This document shows positions 9,685-22,391 of a stretch of DNA of 64,000 bases, one piece after another. The stretch is taken from positions 186,001 through 250,000 of the forward strand of contig CBFFRP010000199.1 of assembly GCA_965644295.1 (NCBI GenBank), written 5' to 3'. The notes under the pieces were generated by a model. That model was not told the origin of the DNA. It saw nothing but the letters and a program-made list of their open reading frames with translations, and made no database searches. The DNA is from Paraphysomonas bandaiensis (Eukaryota > Chrysophyceae). Made by a program: the position numbers and the translations under genes. The number at the start of each line of letters is the position of its first letter. The first letter of the stretch is position 1.

Positions 9685-11924
9685 TCATTCTTTTACGAAG
9701 TATTTTTTATCTACGAGTTTCTCAGCTGTTGACTTCACCATATCAAGAGGCAAATGTAGTTGCTGGGCGAGGTGAAGCCATTTGCTTCGGCCAGAGACGA
9801 AATTGGGAAGTCTAGATATATGCTCGATATCACTAATCTTTTTTGCGGCGCTTGATTGTCGATAAGACCACGACGATATTTCACGCTTATCAGCATTTGT
9901 GTATTTTGCGCGTCTCTTTAACCAGGCCTGCACAATATTATCGTACTTGTCTGAAGTTTTCAGAAACAATCTCTCGAGATGTTCCTTGCGCACATTCACA
10001 ACAACTATATCTTCATCCCACTCAGAGTGACAAGATGCAACTGAGTCGTTGTGTTCGTTTGCAGGAGTACTAAGGCGTGTAGCGGTAAGAGAGGACAGCC
10101 TAGACAATCCAGAAAAAATGCCAGATGAAGCAGTAGATGCCGTGGACTGTCGAGTAGAAATGCCATTTTTGTCTTCGTGTCGAGCAAGTAGAGTTGACAC
10201 CTTATCGCATATTTCACTGGCATCGTAGCACACGACGTGGTCGTCGTTGTCACGCATCACGCTTTGGTGGAGACGAAAAAATGGGTGTAACATTAACTCT
10301 CGAACTCTGGCACGCCGGCTGGGGTCCTTATCGAGGCATTTATTGATAAGCATATTGAACTCTTCTGAAAAAATATCTCCCGGTTCAGGAGTGAGTTCGT
10401 CACAAATCAATCGCTGCATGTCCCAGTAATCGGTTGGTGCTTTCTGAGAGGCAGACTGAAGTGGATATCGTGCCAACACGACAGCAAGAAGGGTGAGACC
10501 GAAAGACCATACGTCACTGACACAATCATACTCCCGATTCAGGATACGCTCCGGAGCCATGTAAGCTATGGTACCTACAAAAGAGTTTTCCGACACTACT
10601 CCACTATCTAAGGCAGTCGATATACCAAAATCAGCGACCTTTACTTGGCCGGAACAGTTGAGCATGATATTTCCAGGTTTGATATCTCGGTGCATCTGAT
10701 TTTGACTGTGAAGAAAGTCCAAACCCAACAATACTTGATACGCAATGTCAGCAATAACTTCTTCGTCCCGACACCCCCCGTTATCCACAACATCCTGTAA
10801 AGATCCACCATCCATATACTCTACAACTAAGTTTACCATGCCGTTGGAGCTATCCAGGAAAGCTACGAAAACAGAAAGTGAATATCAGCATATATCGCAT
10901 CCCGACATATAACTCACCGTCATACATTGCAAGGAGCTGTGGGCAACAGCTTACTATGCCGGAGGATTGAGACTTGGCCACTGTGCGCCGACGTCGAAGG
11001 TGAGACGTGGAACTTGATGTCGCTGCATCTGTCTCACTGTCCCAATACTCTTCCCCAATGGTGGTGCTGTCAAGACGCTCATCAATGAGTCTTAGCTGCG
11101 CGAGATTGCGGTAAAGCACAGAGAGTTCGGATGCTATATGTTCGAGGTTTTTCTTTTCGTGAACTGGGATCATCTTGAGCGCCACTACAGTGAGGGTGGG
11201 TACGTGGAAAGCCTCGATTACACTGCCAGAGTTCCCTTTGACTATTGTCAGTGCGACCCAATACATTACAACAATACACACCTGTTCCCAATTTTCCAAT
11301 AGGCACAAAATCAGAACGGCAGCCTGTCAAAAACGACGATGGCGCGTGAGACATATCGCTCACTTCGATTCCCGTCTCGTTTATACGAAAGTCCCCTACT
11401 TGGACGCTACCACCTGGAGTGAGTCTATAGCCTTCCGTTACATAGCTGCTTTCCTGTTTCCCAAATGAAATACAGCCATTAGTATTCTCTTGATCCTCCA
11501 GTACATCAATCTTCAACGCAGGTCTTTTCTTCCTGGACCTGATATTGCCAGTGCTTACTGTACAGCGAGCTGAAGGAGGTTCAGATATTGAATGGGAACA
11601 CTTGACACAACTTTCATCAATATCTACAGACTCCTGACATCCTGTGTCACGCTTATTGTGTGCTCCTGGCAACGCAACAGAGAGAGATCCACTCTTACTC
11701 TCTACACGATTAGTCTCCATATTATGAGATAGCTGCTGAATTGCAATATTTCTGATTGATACTGTCTTTGATTCAACATCAGGACCTTTACCACCACACT
11801 CTATACGAGACATATGATACTTCACATCATCCTCTGTCACATTCATTCTATCAAGACTATCATTTATCCTGGTTTTTACACCAGGTTTAATAGATTTGCG
11901 GTCAACAGCCACCGCAGAGCCCAT
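9685..11924 (-). CDS. MAP kinase kinase-like Ser/Thr protein kinase
   Basis: Three exons, 11924-11282, 11235-10918 and 10862-9685, with introns of 46 and 55 bases, give 712 residues. The 210-residue N-terminal region is Ser-rich and unstructured-looking. The glycine loop is assembled across intron 1: KLGTGNSGSV, followed by VVALKMI (ATP lysine). An unusually long, Ser/Thr/Arg-rich insert follows in the N-lobe (about 255-310). The C-lobe has HRDIKPGN (catalytic Asp380), DFG (Asp398) and an activation segment ending VGTIAYMAPERI, as in STE7/MAPKK kinases. The C-terminal 180 residues are a basic tail not recognised as a named domain. It lies head-to-head with the ABCG gene. The cascade partner is not in the window. 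Confidence 0.9.
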
Positions 11925-12620
11925 TTACAATACACAGACTCTATAGATACATCATCTGATCGATAAGATGGATTTTATTCTTTCTAACATGATCAAATAT
12001 ATATGATTATCATGGAATCGAACTCCGTTGTATTGTAATGTGTGACTAAAGGTGGATGATGATCTATCGGGTGTGTTATGCAGGCGGGCTGAGTACGACA
12101 CAGTCATCGCAATGCCTCAGAACCTTCTGTTCGTCACTTCAATATACTGTACAGGAGTATGTTATGATGTGTGTATGGTTATGAATGTACTGCTGTACTA
12201 GTATGTGTATACAAGAAATACGTGTATTGGTACTTTGTGGAGGCGATAAGAGTACTGCACAGATATTGTAGTGTACACAGGTACACCATGGTACAGCGTA
12301 CAGCAGCATGTTTATCGCAAGAAAAAGTGTTGTGTGGAAATGCAAATACAGGTGGTTGTTCGTATCGATTTATTGAAAAATCGTCGTTTTTTCAGTGAAA
12401 AGTGAAAAAAATGATTTTCAATTGAAAAACGACGATTTTTCAATGAATACTCTCTATATATATCACCACTACATGATACATACAGTGCACCCTTATGGTA
12501 CATCTATACATACCACTCTGTATAGAGTTCCACTGCACTGTAATTGATATCAAAGAAGAATTCCACTCTCTACACACACACCTTCATACACAAACCTTCA
12601 TATGGATAGAACTATCTAAC
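11925..12620. promoter_or_regulatory. Shared divergent promoter with GTACTGCTGTAC element
   Basis: Gap between the kinase (-) and ABCG (+) genes. GTACTGCTGTAC lies at 12187-12198 and a related GTACAGCGTACAGCAGC near 12291. It also contains the near-perfect inverted repeat at 12372-12444. Confidence 0.55.
12372..12444. repeat. Inverted repeat, ATTGAAAAATCGTCG arms
   Basis: The left arm ATTGAAAAATCGTCGTTTTT (from 12372) is answered by AAAAACGACGATTTTTCAAT ending at 12444; about 20 bases match with one extra T. The spacer is about 25 bases and A/T-rich. It lies in the promoter gap upstream of the ABCG gene and could be a fold-back element or a transcript hairpin. Confidence 0.7.
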
Positions 12621-15600
12621 ATGCTTATTATTCTCATCCTATTCACATGTTACACTATCACATTCTCTCAATCAAAACAGTATTTATTAGATCGTTATTG
12701 TGGTCATGATCTATCTCAATATTGTCATTTAGATCATGAATATCAACAACTATTACAGTGTTTACATGATCATAGTAATGGTATGATCATATACTGCTAC
12801 TTGTTTATTAGTATCTAAGCTAATATACAGATATATCCAGTCAGTGTTTGAGGTATATCGGATCATCAGAGAGAGGTCGACAGTTGTATATATATGGCAA
12901 CTAACATTAACTTATTGTGATATATAAGGTGGATGTAATGAGGATGCTATGACGTTATGTTCGAACCATGAGAAGACTGTTGATATATTACAGTGCCTTA
13001 AAGATCATTCGGAGAAACTTAGCGCCCAATGCAAAGAAAACATATTTGGTCACGACAATTCCGACGATACTGCAGCACAAGAAAAAAAACTCAACCAAAA
13101 GCGTGTTACAGTTTTTGTCACTATTATATCAGTTCTCTATCTGTTTATACCGCTTGTGCTGGCGTCCTGGGCTTTACAGAAATTCAGGTCAATTTATTTA
13201 CTGTACACAAGGTTGGGTAACTGGTCAAACCCACGACGGCCTACAAGACAATCACCCCCTACTTCAGAAAGCACTATGGAAGAGCGTCCACGTACACCGG
13301 TGGAGATATCTTTCATGGGAATTTCAGTATGGTTTCGGCAGTCGAGTAGCAGCTTAGCCCAACCGTTTGTAGGTCCTCCCCCGATTCGCATACTGAATAG
13401 GGTAGGTGGTGCATTCCACGTACATCCTGTTTAAACAAATGTCATGACATTTGCTAATATTTTATAGATTGCGGGTAAATTTTTACCCAGTGAGGTGTCT
13501 GCTATTATGGGCCCTAGCGGTTCCGGTGCGCTCACATGTGTTGCGTGAATTCACCTGTATGCTAACTGGCAGGCAGGTAAAACCACCCTTCTACGACTGC
13601 TGGGAGGGCGAATGGGTCATGGCGAGTTTGATGGCGTACGCGCTATCAATGGCATTGCTAAACCACCCACCCAATATGATTTGGTAAGTTATGTAATGCT
13701 ACACCCTAGTTTCTTTGGCCGATTGTGTATCACAGGATATGCGGTCTCAAGGATTTGTTCCTCAGTATGATGTTCTTTTGTCGGAACTCACGGTTTGGCA
13801 GACTATGGTGTACTCTGCTCTGCTACGTATGCCTGTCCGAGTAGATACGGTTGATAAAATTATGCGTGCACGACGGACACTGATAGAAATGGGACTTAGT
13901 GGGGTGGCTGAATCTGTGGTGGGCAGCAATACAATGGGTACATCGAGTGCATCATGTAAAGGGATATCTGGGGGTCAACGCCGCAGGTACTAGTACACGC
14001 GTTTTTACGGGATGCCATGAATTGATAACTTCTGTCGCAGATTAGCGATTGCTCAAGAGCTTCTTGGTAGCCCATCTGTACTATTCCTGGACGAGGTACT
14101 GCTCCAATTCGATATGTTACTTATCTCAACACTTTTCCTTATCTAGCCTACCTCTGGGCTGGATTCTACTACATCACTTCGTCTTATGGATACCCTGCTA
14201 GAACTGAGTCGCTCTAGGGGCAGTACCGTAGTATTGAGTATTCATCAGCCAAGGGCAGAGGTATATACCTATCTCTTATGTTGCTAAACTCACTGCGACT
14301 GAGCCTAGGTGTTTGAAATGTTCGATAATCTGATACTTCTAGGCCAGAAAGGAAGAATGGTTTATAGTGGCCCAGGCCGCAGAGCAAAACATTTGCTATC
14401 ATTATGCCCTGCCGTCACTTTGGATACTGGTAAATATGATAACCCTGGGGACTTCATTATCGATGTACTTGGTCTGGGAGGTGAGGAGGAGGAGAGGCAG
14501 AGATGGGAACAAAGAACTGCGCCTAGCAATACAAACAGTACTCATACTGTGAGTCGCATTGCATCTACAGATAGTGATGTGACTACACCACCTCAACTAG
14601 AGTATGAACTTGACACCATTGAGGCTGGCAATGAGGGGACGATCTCGGATGATGTGACTGGGTGTTTGCCTTGCGTTTCTATATCCAGATTTGATAGTGA
14701 TGCTAGCGATAGTAGTTCGGACAGACGTGGGGAGAATCTGACCCATGAGCTATCAACACACTTTCTGCGGTCGACTGAATTTGCGTTGTTGGTGAGCAGC
14801 ATTGAAAGAGGACTTGTTAACCTTGGTGGTGAAGGGGCGGAAGGTCGGGCCAGGGAAAGAGTGAGTGACCTGTTACATCGAGTGGACTTGGGAAAAGTTC
14901 AATACACTCCTCTGAATGCTGGTATGAGCATTCAAGACTGCAGCGCGGATTCTGATGATGAAGAAGTAGAATTGAACCCTAGACCTGCAGTCAGAGCAGG
15001 GTTCAGTAGAGTAACGCGAACACGTGGAGGCTATGCTATGCCGCCAATAATTGCGGATAGTACAGCGGGAAGAAGTCTGTCTAGCGCTCATGGGGGATGG
15101 TTAGAACGAATGATTCTGCAGTTATGGGTGCTTTTTGCTAGGCGCGTAACGGTTAGTACGTATCCTATTTAATCCCCAGTAGATAATATTAGCAGGTTTT
15201 TCATCCCAGACCCTCCGAAGTACTCGTTTTCTGTGCCCAAAATATCAGTATTGCAGTGATAATTTCTCTTGCGTTTAGCTATGATGTCGTGACCGCACTA
15301 GAGCTGCCATACCAGGTAAGTTCGATGGTTCTAACTGATATTTACTTATATGTTTTATAGGTACTCATGCTAATATTTATACTCTCCAGCTACGCTATGA
15401 TACTACAGGTACCGCTGCATGTGCTAATATATTTACCTAACACCAAATAGTACCTCACTCTTGTTCCTGAGTACTATACGGAGCGGGCGGTTATATCTAT
15501 GGAGAAATCATCTGGAATCATATCGTATATACCGTATGTGCTCAGTGCCCTGCTCACAGAAGTGCCGCGGGCCATACTGCAATGCTGCCTACTGAATGGT

Positions 15601-16605
15601 GAGGAGAATCGGTGTCTCGAAACTCTTGTAGAATAACGTATTTTTATTATAGGTATACTTTATATGATTCATCCTTTGAACCCGGAGCTAGCCAATGCAA
15701 CTTTTAGTTTTGTTTGCCTTATGGTGTGTCAGTTGGTCATATATTGTCGGCATAACTCACCTCTGTGTGTGCTCAGGTCGGGGTATGCGCCTGGCAGTCG
15801 ATCATTTGCGTATGTGCTGTCGTGTCCGACAATATTTCTGTAGCTTACACTGTAAGTTTCCTAATGTTGGGGCTGTAAGTACATTGTTGTTACACTATAT
15901 TGCACTTACCACTTACTCTAGGGGAACTCTGTTCGGAGGTCTTCTCGTTGGTTTGTCAAAAATTCCTTTGGTTTTCCGCTTTGTATACTATCTCTCTGTG
16001 ACGGCAGTCACTCAAAGGGCACTAGTCGCCAATGATATGCAGTGCTGTTACCTTTCCGTCAGCTGCAACTCACTTGTAGCGGATATTTCACGAAATAGAG
16101 GTGAAGAATCTAGCTCGGTGTTTTCGCCTTACGGAGGGGGAAATGGATGGAATCATGTGGGAACAGAATCTGAATCGGACCCTTCAGCGTATTGTCCTCC
16201 GGAATTGCATGTATGCAAATCTCTGTCTGAAGTTATACATTGTAACGTTCCATTAGTTCACAGGAGATGGAAGTGATGAAGGTAACTTAGGGCGCTTGGC
16301 TCTGCAGGTATATTACGCTGTTGGCTTCTCGGATTCAACTAATTTTCGAATCATTTTAGGTTCTCGATTTGCAGCACACTACACCTATAGTATCGCTGTT
16401 CTTTCTCTTTTGGGCCAACATTTTATGTCGTGGCCTGGCTGTTATTATTCTTAGTCTTCGGGAGAAATTTAAGTATAGGTTAGTGCAAGTTGACGAAGAC
16501 CGTATGACTGCAATGGAGCAAGCAGGGCCGAGGCGGCGCAATTTTTTCTTGATAAACCGTACACAGCACGTGAATAACCCTATTCTTACCTTCGCAGACA
16601 TGTGA
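12621..16605 (+). CDS. ABCG-family half transporter with Cys-rich N-terminal domain
   Basis: Sixteen exons give about 1036 residues: 12621-12780, 12929-13401, 13468-13525, 13577-13683, 13736-13986, 14041-14095, 14147-14260, 14309-15151, 15196-15315, 15361-15408, 15451-15598, 15653-15735, 15777-15874, 15922-16210, 16264-16281, 16360-16605. All phases close, but the tiny exon 15 and its borders are uncertain. A signal peptide (MLIILILFTCYTITFS) precedes two Cys-rich repeats (LLQCLHDH, ILQCLKDH) resembling the Golgi glycoprotein (GLG1) repeat, then a membrane span. The ABC domain has Walker A GPSGSGKTT (split by an intron), signature KGISGGQRRR, Walker B VLFLDEPTSGLDS and HQPRAE. A roughly 230-residue acidic linker and an ABC2-type membrane domain follow. 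Similar N-terminal extensions are known in plant ABCG24/28-type transporters. Substrate unknown, possibly a lipid. Confidence 0.88.
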
Positions 16606-17222
16606 GTGATGAATTATAGTATTGGTTTATTTTTAAGTTGTTTGTAGAAGGTCGTCGGGTCAGAGTGGAGTGGAACTGGCAAACATAAATAGTAACAGTT
16701 GATAGAATAGATTATTCGTACTAACTTCTGTCTACACAATAGTGTCGAATAAGACGAATTGTGCAGTTCGGAGTTATAGAGATTGCATCTCTTCAAGATT
16801 ATCTTAAAGTATATACTTTCTTATTGTAAGTAGATATAATCATTGCCTTGTGCTATATTATATTCAAATGGGATTTACTCAAGTGATAGGTAGTAGTAGC
16901 GACACTATGATTAGTTTAGTCGAACACAGACCAGAATAACTGGGGCTTGTCGTACTAGTACTTTATACGTAGATACTGATTACTAAACATATGCCACATA
17001 AGACGAAAAATACCAGGGCCCGATAACAAGATATAGCCAGCAAAAATAAATAACTACTGTATAATAAATAATAATATTTTATAAACCAATACTATATATA
17101 CTAGTATATATTACATATTGAGCGCAAAGACGAAAATATTAGCTTGATCGGTAGAAACTAGTTAGTAATGGTTACAATAATATAATGATGAAAACCCAAT
17201 AACAATACAGCAACTAGTACTC
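16606..17222. other. Gene-free stretch
   Basis: 3' flank of the ABCG gene. AT-rich, with many ACTAGT and TATATA runs; no exon or RNA gene seen. Confidence 0.5.
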
Positions 17223-17711
17223 TCAGAATTCCAACTCTTTGTCATTGTCGTTCTCATGATGCCCGTTATGATCGGACGGTGCATCATTGATGACCTGTGG
17301 TACTGTCTTTGCGCTTTGCGGTCCACAAGTGCTTCTTGAACCCGAGGAACTCTCTCTCGCCTGTGAGTCTTTTCCCTCAACAGAGTCGTGGTGTTTTGGG
17401 GGATAAGTACCGGAGCCGCATATATAGCCAGCAGATATTGTTCTGCCCACTCTCCCACTTCTAGCCAAATGCTTGCGTGGTACAAGAGACACTATTTAGT
17501 CTCACTTGTGTAGACGTCTTCTTGGGCCTTGACGAATAAACAGGCATCGCAAGGCACCCGGGGTATTAGGCTGCCTGCTGAAGTCAAGCATCCTGTCAGG
17601 TATATCAACAATCTGCTTGCTCACGTTTGCGTTGAGTGATAGAGCAAAAGTGGCTACACCTTCTTGGTGCTTGCGGTGACGCACAAGTAGGTTTTGTAGC
17701 ACGAAGCACAA
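17223..17711 (-). other. Two short open stretches, possible degenerate gene
   Basis: Two adjacent frames on the minus strand (17711-17502, 69 codons; 17492-17223, 89 codons) are less AT-rich than their surroundings and lie in compatible order. The only apparent GT-AG connection between them would be about 14-24 bases, far below the intron size used by genes here. I recognise no domain; the second is Ser/Asp/His-rich. A decayed gene or transposon tail is possible. Confidence 0.2.
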
Positions 17712-19976
17712 AATAGTAGGATATCAGAGTTAAGCAATAGTAGTTAAATTGGTTTGTTACATTAGTTATGACGCTTAGACGCCTATTATTGCTAACAATC
17801 AGACATTCACTACTAGCAGAGTTCGAAGTCGTCGTGGGGTCATTCCTTGTCGCAAGTGTGTCATGATGATAGTCTTGGCTCTGCTGGATAAAATCTCCTC
17901 AACGACCACTCCTATAGTTGAAAACTACCAGCTAATATTCGTACTCTATATTCACGATATGCAACATAGGAACCATGAGCTGTCAAGAAAGAGAAAACTT
18001 CTTGTTGCCTTGCTTCAAGGAAGTTTCAACACCTTGTGCGCGATAAATATGAAAGAGATGACGGTCGAATAGTTTGGAATCGAATAATAATATACCAAAA
18101 TAGGCGTACATGATGATTATTTTACTGGCATCTTGCTTATTGACTGTTTACACTGGCATGCTCTTAACAGATCTGAAGGAAAATATATTCGGTCATATAC
18201 GAGGAGGGCGGTACACTTTTTATAGTTTGGAGTTTAGTATTTGGTGAACAATAGCTTGAACAGAGACAATACGAATTAAAATATAAACATGAATAGCGTT
18301 TTTTGTTGCAGGCAATTATCAGAATTGTTCGATATTATAGTTATGTGATTAGATGAGCTATGTGATCATAAAGAGTAATATATGAGTAATCGAATATATT
18401 GTCAGAAGACACACCAGCATGAACAATATGTATCAATATATTACAATGTATCACGTGGCCAAGTTTTTCTAAAGTAACTAGATTAAACCATAGTCTGCAA
18501 CCATACTGAAAAAAACTGAAAAAAAACTGAAAATAACGTCGATTTTCATACATAAAATAACTGTCATAAAATCAGTCGAAATCATAGTGTGTGAACCACA
18601 CTTCACACTTCACATCACAGTGTTGAGTCAGCGAATTGCAGGTCAAATTAATGTGCTGGTACGTTCATTGTATCCCCCATTCACTCATAGTTTGACATGG
18701 CATTTTGAAAGCGCAAATCAGGCTCTCTTTGCAACAATGAAGATGACGCGACATGAAGCTCAGAGCGTGCTCAGGAAATAGAGATCACTGGGCGCTGGAG
18801 ACCAATTGATTTGGCCAATGAGTCATTCCGTCTGCCTCATACGGTTAATTGAGATCGATACCCTACGTTTAATTTGCGCACTGTCAGCTTCCTCAAGATA
18901 TTCTTGCGTTTTGTTACAGTATCTCTTGTGACGAATATAGCACAGGATATTGACCCTGCCGACTTGAGATATGACTGTGGATCAGTAATTTTGCTTTCAT
19001 TGCGTTCTATATATAAGCCTCTTGCAATTTGGATTCGAATTTATGGAGAACAACATGCCCCAAGAGGTGTAATACGTCATTCGCTACCTTTGCGTGAGCA
19101 ACTTATATGGTACTGAGACCACTTTAGGGATTGCTATCCAAGGATTGATTCTGTTGGCATACGATTCATGGAAATTGTGACAACAAAATTTTTATTTGAC
19201 AGTTGACTCGTATTATCTTGATGAAGCTGCAAGAGAAGGGCTTGCAAGGAAGAAAGTAAGATATTGGAGCTTAGAACCCACAGCGCTTCCAAGCACTCAC
19301 TCGTGAAGTTCGTGAAGGTGTCAATAAGCGAGGACAGTGGAATGGAGTGTGGAATCAACAGCGTAAAGAACTCCTAGTTCATTCTTATACCAAGGATGGC
19401 AAGAAATAAACCGCCTTGTTCAATGCTTATCATAGATCACCTACGAAGTCTACCCCCAATTCTGTGCCTGTGTGCTCCGACTACGGTAAGATGTTTGCAG
19501 CATGTGATGTATTCAATTCGCGGATTAAAGAGAGGATATGGCCTCATCGGCATGGTAGTGGAGGGCATCTAGGCGAAAGAGGAAAGTGTAGCTCGTTTGC
19601 GTTCGGCTGTTGTTCGCAAAATACATTCCATGCGTATTGTAGTATTTGTTCGATAGATACAAATAGTATCGATTATTATAGTTCTGTAACTCGTTAGCTA
19701 GTGAATTGTACACACATGCTGATACTCTATCTAAGGAAACTATAGTATAGAGGGGTACCGTGATTGGTTTGCTCAGTGTTGTAATAATTCCACTTTATAT
19801 CATTGGTTACAGACTATGGTTACAGACTATGGTTTAGTCTAAACAATAAATACATTGTAGCAAACAAATATAAATAATTGCAATATTTATATTGCATTCC
19901 AATATATTTTATCCAATCCTGCCCCTGAAAAATACCAAGGCTTCGAAAACCGTCAATATGAAGTATCTTATTACTA
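17712..19976. other. Gene-poor region with scattered short frames
   Basis: Short forward frames at 17863-18072, 18587-18781 and 18874-19116 look coding-like in composition but are separated by stops, share no recognisable domain and lack plausible splice joins. This is most likely an old, broken gene or element. The dispersed-repeat core seen at 8.9 and 31.0 kb occurs here on the minus strand near 17775-17800. Confidence 0.3.
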
Positions 19977-21448
19977 CTACATTTTTTCTATGTAAAATTG
20001 CTTGTTATCACAACTTTCATCTAATTTTGGTGAAGTGATCACGTCATTCTTCCTGTATTGTAAATCGTTGTCCCGTGTTGATCCATAAGCACCCATGTAG
20101 TCATGTTTCAAATGCTTCATTGAACCATTAGAAGAGTTGTCATCATCATCATCGATAGTATGCAAAACTAGAGGATCTTCCCAGTCCGAATTACCAGACT
20201 GACTGGACTGAAGTACCGTGCTGTACTGATTTTGTGGGTGGACATTTTTTATAAATCTAATAAAGTGAATGTCAGCTCAGAAGGAAACACAGAAGTATAC
20301 GCAGTGTATCCCCTTACCGGAAGGTCAAATAACCTACAATGACGATAATGACGAAGTTCACTATCCAAAGAACAAAGGACATCTGTACCTCCCATGAGTC
20401 ACATTATTCACTCTAATTTAAGCACATACCAGACCAAGGTGGGCAAATCGATATGCATTGTGCTTTGTCTCGTCGTCGTATAGGTGAACAAATGCGAGGG
20501 CCAGACACAATCCACAGTTGACTACTGGAGGTAGAAGAGAAGCTGATATAGCCGTACCAACTATAGCATTAAATCCACCCTTCGAAACGGCAAGAATGAC
20601 ACCCATACCACTCGGTGCGGCTACTACCAGACCGAGGGTGAGACTGGCAACTGTTCCACGGGAGAGCATCTCATGGCTGCGGTATTCAGGGTCGAACACC
20701 TGACTCGCACACAGTCCCATTACAATTCCGACTATTAATGACATTGCTACCCCCCAGGCCTCATTGCGAATACCCCGTAGAACAATATCGAATTTCATAG
20801 TCGCAAGACCAAATGTCATGGATAGAATCGGACCCATCATTGGGGACACTACGAAGAATATTACGCCATAATAATCGTTTAAGTGTATGAAACTGGTATA
20901 CTTTACCTAACATTGAAGCAATAACTGCAGTCGAATTGTCTCCCAGAAGCCCAGCTCCGGCAATGAGAGATGCCATCACCATTAATGCCAGAAAATCAAA
21001 AGTGAGATGATTGCCTTCTTCAATTAAATCCTATGCATTGAATTATTCACACAAGCATTGAATTAGTAGATATCGTATACCTGTATTTCATCAATAGACA
21101 TACGATCACTAATTGCATAAGCTTTTTTTGTAGGTTTATTATCTTTAAATACAACAGCCGGACGAGACATCACCACAGCAAACACATCTATAGTACCATA
21201 TGCTTCACCACAACCAATTTTTGATAATCTTGTTACAACATCCTATCAATTATTACTCATTACTATGATATTAATTTAATGGTATGATGAAATACCTGCA
21301 AATGTTTTGGTCGTACTTTAAAGTTAATATGCAGTGAATCTTGTGTAGAAAAGTGTGTAATTTTAAATACAGAAGGACATGAATCGAGTTCTTCCATGAC
21401 TGTGTTGCCATAGTGATGTGGGACCACTATATCAACATGTCTTACCAT
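19977..21448 (-). CDS. DUF389-family integral membrane protein
   Basis: Six exons give 400 residues: 21448-21296, 21242-21081, 21030-20907, 20848-20430, 20382-20318, 20256-19977. Introns are 38-61 bases. The acceptor of exon 5 could instead be at 20388; both keep the frame. The N-terminal 100 residues form a soluble ferredoxin-like-looking domain, followed by membrane helices with the family hallmarks FLALMVMASLIAGAGLL, VSPMMGPIL, GIRNEAWGVAMSLIVG and ISASLLPPVVNCG. The C-terminus is an acidic, cytosol-like tail beginning with an Asp run. DUF389 proteins are widespread in bacteria and archaea, with no settled function. It lies head-to-head with the FKBP gene, starts 398 bases apart. Confidence 0.88.
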
Positions 21449-21845
21449 TGGAATAGTGGTGTATTGAGGGTGTTAGTTGTGTGGACTTTATATATGTACA
21501 TATACTCATATAGTCAGATCAACTCACTGCCTGTATGTGTATATATAACAGCAAAATCTGAGGATCATGTAGCCCGATCAATCCAGCCGTAGCCGGATAA
21601 TGATCCGTACAGTGTAACCTGATGAATCCAGCCGTAACCGGATAGCTGCCCGTATATATAGATACCTCCACATAGTGTGTACTGTCGTATATCTTCATGC
21701 AGCCAGCTGATGTTGGAACCTTTAAACACCCATAGCCACACTAATTGCCATTGTACACTATAAGTTGCCATATGATTATGATGTGGAATTAAGACATTAT
21801 ACCATTTTCTTTCAGGGGCTATAGAGTATCTGTTACACACTTATT
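21449..21845. promoter_or_regulatory. Divergent promoter with imperfect CCGGATA tandem repeat
   Basis: About 21570-21660 holds an imperfect tandem repeat of about 45 bases: TGTAGCCCGATCAATCCAGC then GTAGCCGGATAATGATCCGT, and TGTAACCTGATGAATCCAGC then GTAACCGGATAGCTGCCCGT. The sequence AACCGGATAGCTGACCGT occurs again at about 60307-60324, upstream of the ABC1-like kinase. The exact GTACTGCTGTAC motif is absent here; only GTGTACTGTCGTA near 21677 resembles it. Confidence 0.5.
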
Positions 21846-22391
21846 ATGTCGCAAGTGTTAAGGCTGTTCGTTTTATTAGCATTTCTTTCAACTGGAGTGC
21901 AAAGTGAGTCCAATGCAGATGATGAGAATACTATCTTTGCTCGCAATTATTTGCAACAGTATCCAAGCACGAAAGTTCTTCCATCAGGACTTCACATTCG
22001 AATTATACGAAGTGGTGAGGAACCTCGCAAGCATCCCTCACCAAATTCTCCCTGTCGGTGCCGATATGTAGGGAAAACAATAACCGGCCATGTATTTGGT
22101 GAAAGTGGTGAGGAACCATCTGTTTTTGTTCCAAAAGATGTAATAAAAGGTATTGGAGAAGCATTGCAACTCATGAGCGAAGGTGATGTGTGGGAGTTGG
22201 TGGTTCCAGGAAATATTGGGTATGGTGGATCCACGCTTGTATTTGAGCTGGAATTATTGGAAGTGGGTGAAGAGAAAACTGGATTCGAATTTTCTTATGC
22301 GATGCAAAGCTTAATATGTTTAGCAGTCATTGGAATAATATATATCACTTATAAAAAGTATGGCACAAGTAACAAAGCACACCATGCGTAG
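21846..22391 (+). CDS. FKBP-type peptidyl-prolyl isomerase, ER-type, membrane-anchored
   Basis: A single exon of 181 residues. It has a signal peptide (MSQVLRLFVLLAFLSTGVQS) and an FKBP domain (about 45-145) with RCRYVGKTITGHVFGES, a VIKGIGEALQLMSEGDVWELVVP core and LVFELELLEV as the last strand. A C-terminal membrane helix (YAMQSLICLAVIGIIYITY) and a short basic tail follow. Most FKBPs have a GIPPNA-type loop after the YG pair; here YG is followed almost directly by GSTLVF, so this loop is shortened. Expected role: proline isomerisation or chaperoning in the secretory lumen. Reduced isomerase activity is possible given the missing loop. Confidence 0.92.
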   Translation: MSQVLRLFVLLAFLSTGVQSESNADDENTIFARNYLQQYPSTKVLPSGLHIRIIRSGEEPRKHPSPNSPCRCRYVGKTITGHVFGESGEEPSVFVPKDVIKGIGEALQLMSEGDVWELVVPGNIGYGGSTLVFELELLEVGEEKTGFEFSYAMQSLICLAVIGIIYITYKKYGTSNKAHHA

